This document shows positions 32,364 to 35,385 of a stretch of 35,385 nt of DNA, in pieces. This DNA comes from Hyphomicrobium sp. (lineage in GTDB: Bacteria > Pseudomonadota > Alphaproteobacteria > Rhizobiales > Hyphomicrobiaceae): NCBI GenBank assembly GCA_025458125.1, contig JALOTA010000011.1:1-35385 (forward strand). Direction: 5' to 3'. The translations under genes and the position numbers were made by a program. Numbering within the stretch: position 1 is the first letter of the stretch; every line of letters begins with the position of its first letter. The notes beneath the pieces were generated by a model. It worked only from the letters and a program-made list of their open reading frames with translations, had not been told where the DNA came from and did not search any database.

Positions 32364-33284
32364 ATGTCCAAGAAAGCCGATAAGCAGGCAAAGCCGCCGA
32401 AAAAATCAAAAACGGCCGGCGTGGCAGAAGACGTCTTCGCCAGCTTCGATATCGAAGATCCGAATATCCCGGAGGCCATCGCGGAAGCGGCCATGACGTC
32501 CGGCGGCTATCCCTACGACACCAAGATGAAGCGCAAGGACTATGAGGATGCGCTGACACCGCTCCAACTGGAACTTCTGAAGTTCCAGGCCCACGTCGAG
32601 AAGACGGGCGAGCGCGTCGTCGTGCTGTTCGAGGGGCGCGACACCTCCGGTAAAGGCGGCGCGATCTCCACGATCCTCGAAAGGATCAACCCCCGCCACG
32701 CCCGTTCCGTCGCGCTGACGAAGCCCACCGAGGCCGAGCGTGGCCAGTGGTACTTCCAGCGCTATATCCAGCACCTCCCGACGGCAGGCGACATGCTGCT
32801 CTTCGACCGCTCCTGGTACAATCGAGCGGGTGTCGAGCGGGTGATGGGCTTCTGCACGCCCAATCAGCATGCCGACTTCCTGCGCGACGCCCCGGAATTC
32901 GAAGGTCTGCTCGTCCGCGACGGCATCAAGCTGCTGAAGCTCTACCTGACCGTCGGCCGCGAGATGCAGCTCACCCGGTTTCACGAACGCAAGCACAACC
33001 CCATGAAGCGGTGGAAGCTGACGGATATCGATCTGGCCGCCATCGGCAAGTGGGATGCCTATAGTGCCGCCGAAGAGGAAATGTTCCGCTTCACCGATAC
33101 GCCCGACTGCCCATGGACGGTCGTGCGCGCCAACGACCAGCGCCGCATGCGCCTGGAAGTCATCCGGAAGCTACTGTCGATCATTCCCTATGAGGGCCGG
33201 GACGTCAGCGTTGCAACGCCTCCCGACCCCAACATCATCGGTTCCGGCTTCGACTTTCTGCGACCCCAGCCCGCCTCGGAATGA
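32364..33284 (+). CDS. ppk2: polyphosphate kinase 2
   Basis: A 306-aa PPK2 family enzyme that transfers phosphate between polyphosphate and nucleotides (GDP/ADP to GTP/ATP). Walker A is GRDTSGKGG (residues 91-99), Walker B is LLFDRSWYNRAGVERVMGF with Asp148, and lid residues KPTEAERGQWYFQRY follow the P-loop. A 25-residue Lys-rich N-terminus (KKADKQAKPPKKSK) is present. The single-domain length places it in the PPK2 class I-like group that prefers nucleoside diphosphates, but this is not certain from the sequence. The start at 32364 is fixed by GAGGAG. It is followed by a hairpin. Confidence 0.95.
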   Translation: MSKKADKQAKPPKKSKTAGVAEDVFASFDIEDPNIPEAIAEAAMTSGGYPYDTKMKRKDYEDALTPLQLELLKFQAHVEKTGERVVVLFEGRDTSGKGGAISTILERINPRHARSVALTKPTEAERGQWYFQRYIQHLPTAGDMLLFDRSWYNRAGVERVMGFCTPNQHADFLRDAPEFEGLLVRDGIKLLKLYLTVGREMQLTRFHERKHNPMKRWKLTDIDLAAIGKWDAYSAAEEEMFRFTDTPDCPWTVVRANDQRRMRLEVIRKLLSIIPYEGRDVSVATPPDPNIIGSGFDFLRPQPASE

Positions 33285-33286
33285 AA

Positions 33287-33306
33287 GCAGGCCGGACCCG
33301 GCCTGC
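33287..33306 (+). terminator. GC-rich hairpin after ppk2
   Basis: GCAGGCCGG / CCGGCCTGC, a 9-bp stem with a minimal loop, 3 bases after the ppk2 stop. No U-tract follows, so termination is uncertain; it may be a 3'-end stabilising or Rho-linked structure. Confidence 0.45.
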
Positions 33307-33453
33307 CAGTTAGCCCATATCGTCTGCGGATAAGCCGCCCCGGCCGGGCAGGAAGGCTTTTCACCAACGGCAGAACTCGGGTAATGGCTCACCGGAACAC
33401 TCAGACCGCGACCACCTGATCAGCCCGGCCCAAATCCAGACGGCGATTCGATA

Positions 33454-34071
33454 ATGACCAAATCAGCACTCATGACCTCGTTCTTGTTGCTGGCGATCGG
33501 CGCCGGCGTCCTGGCGCTTGCGGCGGCTGTCGGAACGCCCGTCCACTTCATGGCTGTGACCGCCACCGTCAGCTTGATTATTGCGGCGCTCGGCGTTCGC
33601 CGGATCATGACGCTCCACAAGACCGGCGCATCCGTCAGCGCGGTTTCTTCGACCGGCGCTCACTCGATGGGTCTTGCCTACGCCTGGGGCGCATTCGCGC
33701 TTTTCGCCACCTACGTCTTCGCGCTCCCCAGGTGGCATGAGTGGCCCGTATTCTGCGGAGCCTTCGCCGCGGTGGCCGCGATCAGCTTCATTTTCGCCGC
33801 CACCATCGCGAAAGACGCACAACGCGGAAGGGATGACGAAACACTGCTCAAGGTCGGCCGCATCCTAACGATCGCACAGTTCGCTGGAACTATTGTCGCG
33901 ATCGTCGGACTCCTGCTCGATCCCGACAAGCAGTTCTTGAACGAAGGCAGGCAGGACTGGGCGGCCCAGACGATTTTCTTCTTCGGTGCCATCGCACTGG
34001 CGGCGATCAGTGCGGCGGCGCTTTTATACACCCGAAACCGCACCGCGTTGCCCGGCCAGACCAACTCCTGA
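33454..34071 (+). CDS. multi-TM membrane protein of unknown function (tandem paralog 1)
   Basis: A 205-aa protein with about six TM helices: residues 5-25, 30-48, 72-90 (AYAWGAFALFATYVFALP), 98-116, 134-154 and 172-192 (TIFFFGAIALAAISAAALLY). Charged loops follow the second and fourth helices. It shares the pattern YAW-x-A-x-A-x-F-A-x-Y...RW and DW-A-x-x-I-F-x-F-G-A-x-A-L-A with the next gene, so they are tandem paralogs about 12 bp apart. No transporter or enzyme motif is recognised. The ATG is chosen as the first with a fully hydrophobic TM1; the ribosome-binding site is weak. Confidence 0.78.
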   Translation: MTKSALMTSFLLLAIGAGVLALAAAVGTPVHFMAVTATVSLIIAALGVRRIMTLHKTGASVSAVSSTGAHSMGLAYAWGAFALFATYVFALPRWHEWPVFCGAFAAVAAISFIFAATIAKDAQRGRDDETLLKVGRILTIAQFAGTIVAIVGLLLDPDKQFLNEGRQDWAAQTIFFFGAIALAAISAAALLYTRNRTALPGQTNS

Positions 34072-34082
34072 GGAAACGCCCC

Positions 34083-34667
34083 ATGTCGCTCCAGCCGATG
34101 ATCGCGGGGCTGACCGCAGCGCTCCTCATGAGTGCCGGAGGAATGGCCTACGGTGCGGCATTGGGATCGCGCTCGATAACCGCTCTGTCGGCTTTTGCCT
34201 ATGCGGTGGCCGTTCTGATCGTTGCATGGAGCGTAAATCGGAGGGCATGGGCCGAAGGCGCTTCGGCCGGCTCCGGGCTTCTGTTCCACACCATGCGGCG
34301 CAACACGCGAATTGCGGCGCTGGTTTATGCCTGGGCCGCCGCAGCATTCTTTGCGATCTATGGATTGTCGCCGGTCCGTTGGCAGCACGGCTTTCAATAT
34401 GCGAGCGCGGCGACGCTCATTGCGGCGGGCCTCTTCTATTACGTCCACCGGCTTGGGAGCGATCCAACCAGCACGCCTCCCGCGCCCTACCTGACGGTCC
34501 TTCACGGTCTGGCCGTCACCGCCGGTCTGGTCTTCCTCCTGTCATCGGGAAAGCTTCAGTCGGTGAAGGGCGATTGGCCGGCGAACTACATTTTCCTCTT
34601 CGGCGGCTTGGCGCTCGCCGGCGTATGTTATTTCGCGTTCCTCGCCCAGCGCCGCCTTACAGAGTAA
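34083..34667 (+). CDS. multi-TM membrane protein of unknown function (tandem paralog 2)
   Basis: A 194-aa protein with about six TM segments: residues 5-27, 31-49, 77-96 (LVYAWAAAAFFAIYGLSP), 103-121, 137-155 and 167-187 (YIFLFGGLALAGVCYFAF). It aligns end to end with the preceding gene at the matching motifs YAW, RW and DWPANYIFLFGGLAL. A strong GAGGAA precedes the ATG, and only 11 bp separates the two genes, so they are co-transcribed and may form a heteromeric membrane complex. The stop lies 9 bp before the convergent mutM stop. Function is unknown. Confidence 0.78.
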   Translation: MSLQPMIAGLTAALLMSAGGMAYGAALGSRSITALSAFAYAVAVLIVAWSVNRRAWAEGASAGSGLLFHTMRRNTRIAALVYAWAAAAFFAIYGLSPVRWQHGFQYASAATLIAAGLFYYVHRLGSDPTSTPPAPYLTVLHGLAVTAGLVFLLSSGKLQSVKGDWPANYIFLFGGLALAGVCYFAFLAQRRLTE

Positions 34668-34676
34668 CGTGCACAC

Positions 34677-35385
34677 CTACGTCTGGCACTTAGGACAGAA
34701 AAAGGTCGAGCGGCCCGCCTGTGTGATCCGGCGGATGACGCCGCCGCAGCCCGGCCTCCGGCAAATCTCGCCCTCTCGGGCGTAGACGTCGTGGCTCTCC
34801 TGAAATCCGCCGGACGCGCCGTCGGGCTGCCGATAATCGCGCAGCGTCGATCCACCGGCCGCCACCGCTTCCATGAGAACCGCACGAATGGCTGGCACGA
34901 GCCGCTCGCCGCGGGCCGTCGGCCGGCCCGAACGCGCCATCAAAGTTGCCGCCCGCCGCCGGGGAGACAGACCCGCCCGGTAGAGCGCCTCGCAAACGTA
35001 GATGTTGCCGAGGCCCGCAATGTTTCGCTGATCCATCAGGAAGGCTTTGACGTCCACCTTCCGGCCCGCCGCGCGCCTTGCGAGGACCACCGCGTCGAGT
35101 TCATTTCCGAGCGGCTCGACGCCGAGATTGCGAAACAGCGGATGCTCCATAAGCCCGGCCTCAGGCTCGAGCAGCATGTACCCGAAGCGGCGCGGGTCGT
35201 TGTACGTGACGCGAAGCCCCGGGCCGGTTTCAACAACCACATGGTCGTGTTGCGGAAGATGCCCGGTCTCGTAGACATACTCTCCAAGCATAGCGCCGCC
35301 CTCGGCCTGACCGTCCCGCGAGACGATAAACCGGCCCGTCATCCCCAGATGGACGACGAGCACCTCTCCGCTGTCGAGGAAAAGC
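34677..35385 (-). CDS. mutM: formamidopyrimidine-DNA glycosylase, C-terminal part (5' end outside window)
   Basis: The C-terminal ~235 residues of MutM (Fpg), which excises 8-oxoguanine and other oxidised purines and nicks the abasic site. The frame is open to the window edge, so the catalytic Pro-Glu N-terminus is not seen. Visible features are VVHLGMTGRF, the H2TH region with MDQRNIAGLGNIYVCEALYRAGLSPRR (given by its core NIAGLGNIYVCEALYRAG), and the C-terminal zinc finger C-x4-C-x16-C-x2-C ending CPKCQT. These are diagnostic for Fpg. It converges on the tandem membrane genes. Confidence 0.96.
   Translation of the reverse strand, partial: LFLDSGEVLVVHLGMTGRFIVSRDGQAEGGAMLGEYVYETGHLPQHDHVVVETGPGLRVTYNDPRRFGYMLLEPEAGLMEHPLFRNLGVEPLGNELDAVVLARRAAGRKVDVKAFLMDQRNIAGLGNIYVCEALYRAGLSPRRRAATLMARSGRPTARGERLVPAIRAVLMEAVAAGGSTLRDYRQPDGASGGFQESHDVYAREGEICRRPGCGGVIRRITQAGRSTFFCPKCQT

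Overview
The window is a high-GC chromosomal segment of an alphaproteobacterium, most likely of the order Hyphomicrobiales (Rhizobiales). This rests on recognised families and gene order: polyprenyl synthetase / DUF2007 / NPPF-type methyltransferase / S49 peptidase / glyQ; argH-lptM-lysA followed by a TIGR02302-type membrane protein; and scattered Tad/Flp pilus genes. Genus cannot be assigned from the sequence alone. Most genes are housekeeping or envelope genes. No rRNA, tRNA, CRISPR array, integrase or transposase was seen.

Layout. (1) 1-5285: the ispE 3' end, a convergent polyprenyl diphosphate synthase (ispB), then a tight + strand operon (DUF2007, TrmN6-like methyltransferase, S49 peptidase, 67-aa protein). 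It is closed by two identical hairpins facing a convergent small membrane protein, followed by glyQ. glyS does not follow glyQ here. (2) 5294-9161: a TetR regulator, two TadE-like proteins, a stand-alone CpaC N-terminal-domain protein, an AT-rich intergenic region and two Flp pilin genes. The first pilin gene looks internally deleted and now reads through a terminator. (3) 9166-16247: amino-acid biosynthesis, with dapE, dapD and lysA (lysine/diaminopimelate) and argH (arginine). Among them lie a repetitive Ala/Ser/Lys-rich small protein, a TlpA-like thioredoxin, the LptM-type lipoprotein and a SAM methyltransferase wedged between lptM and lysA. (4) 16348-20020: a Gln-rich TIGR02302/DUF4175 membrane protein and a convergent outer-membrane beta-barrel protein. 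(5) 20172-28671: a translationally coupled - strand operon of an alpha-2-macroglobulin with a thioester, penicillin-binding protein 1C, and a secreted PHB-depolymerase-like hydrolase. (6) 28960-32153: two genes of unknown function, one a large four-TM coiled-coil membrane protein and one a small soluble protein with a weak phospholipase-D-like C-terminal pattern. (7) 32364-35385: ppk2, two tandem paralogous multi-TM proteins, and the C-terminal part of mutM.

The best candidates for something undescribed are the unknown pair at 28960-32153, the tandem membrane paralogs at 33454-34667, the duplicated-motif basic protein at 11579-11818, and the decaying flp locus with its AT-rich, inverted-repeat-laden upstream region. 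None of these is proven to be a new system; each is described below with its limits.
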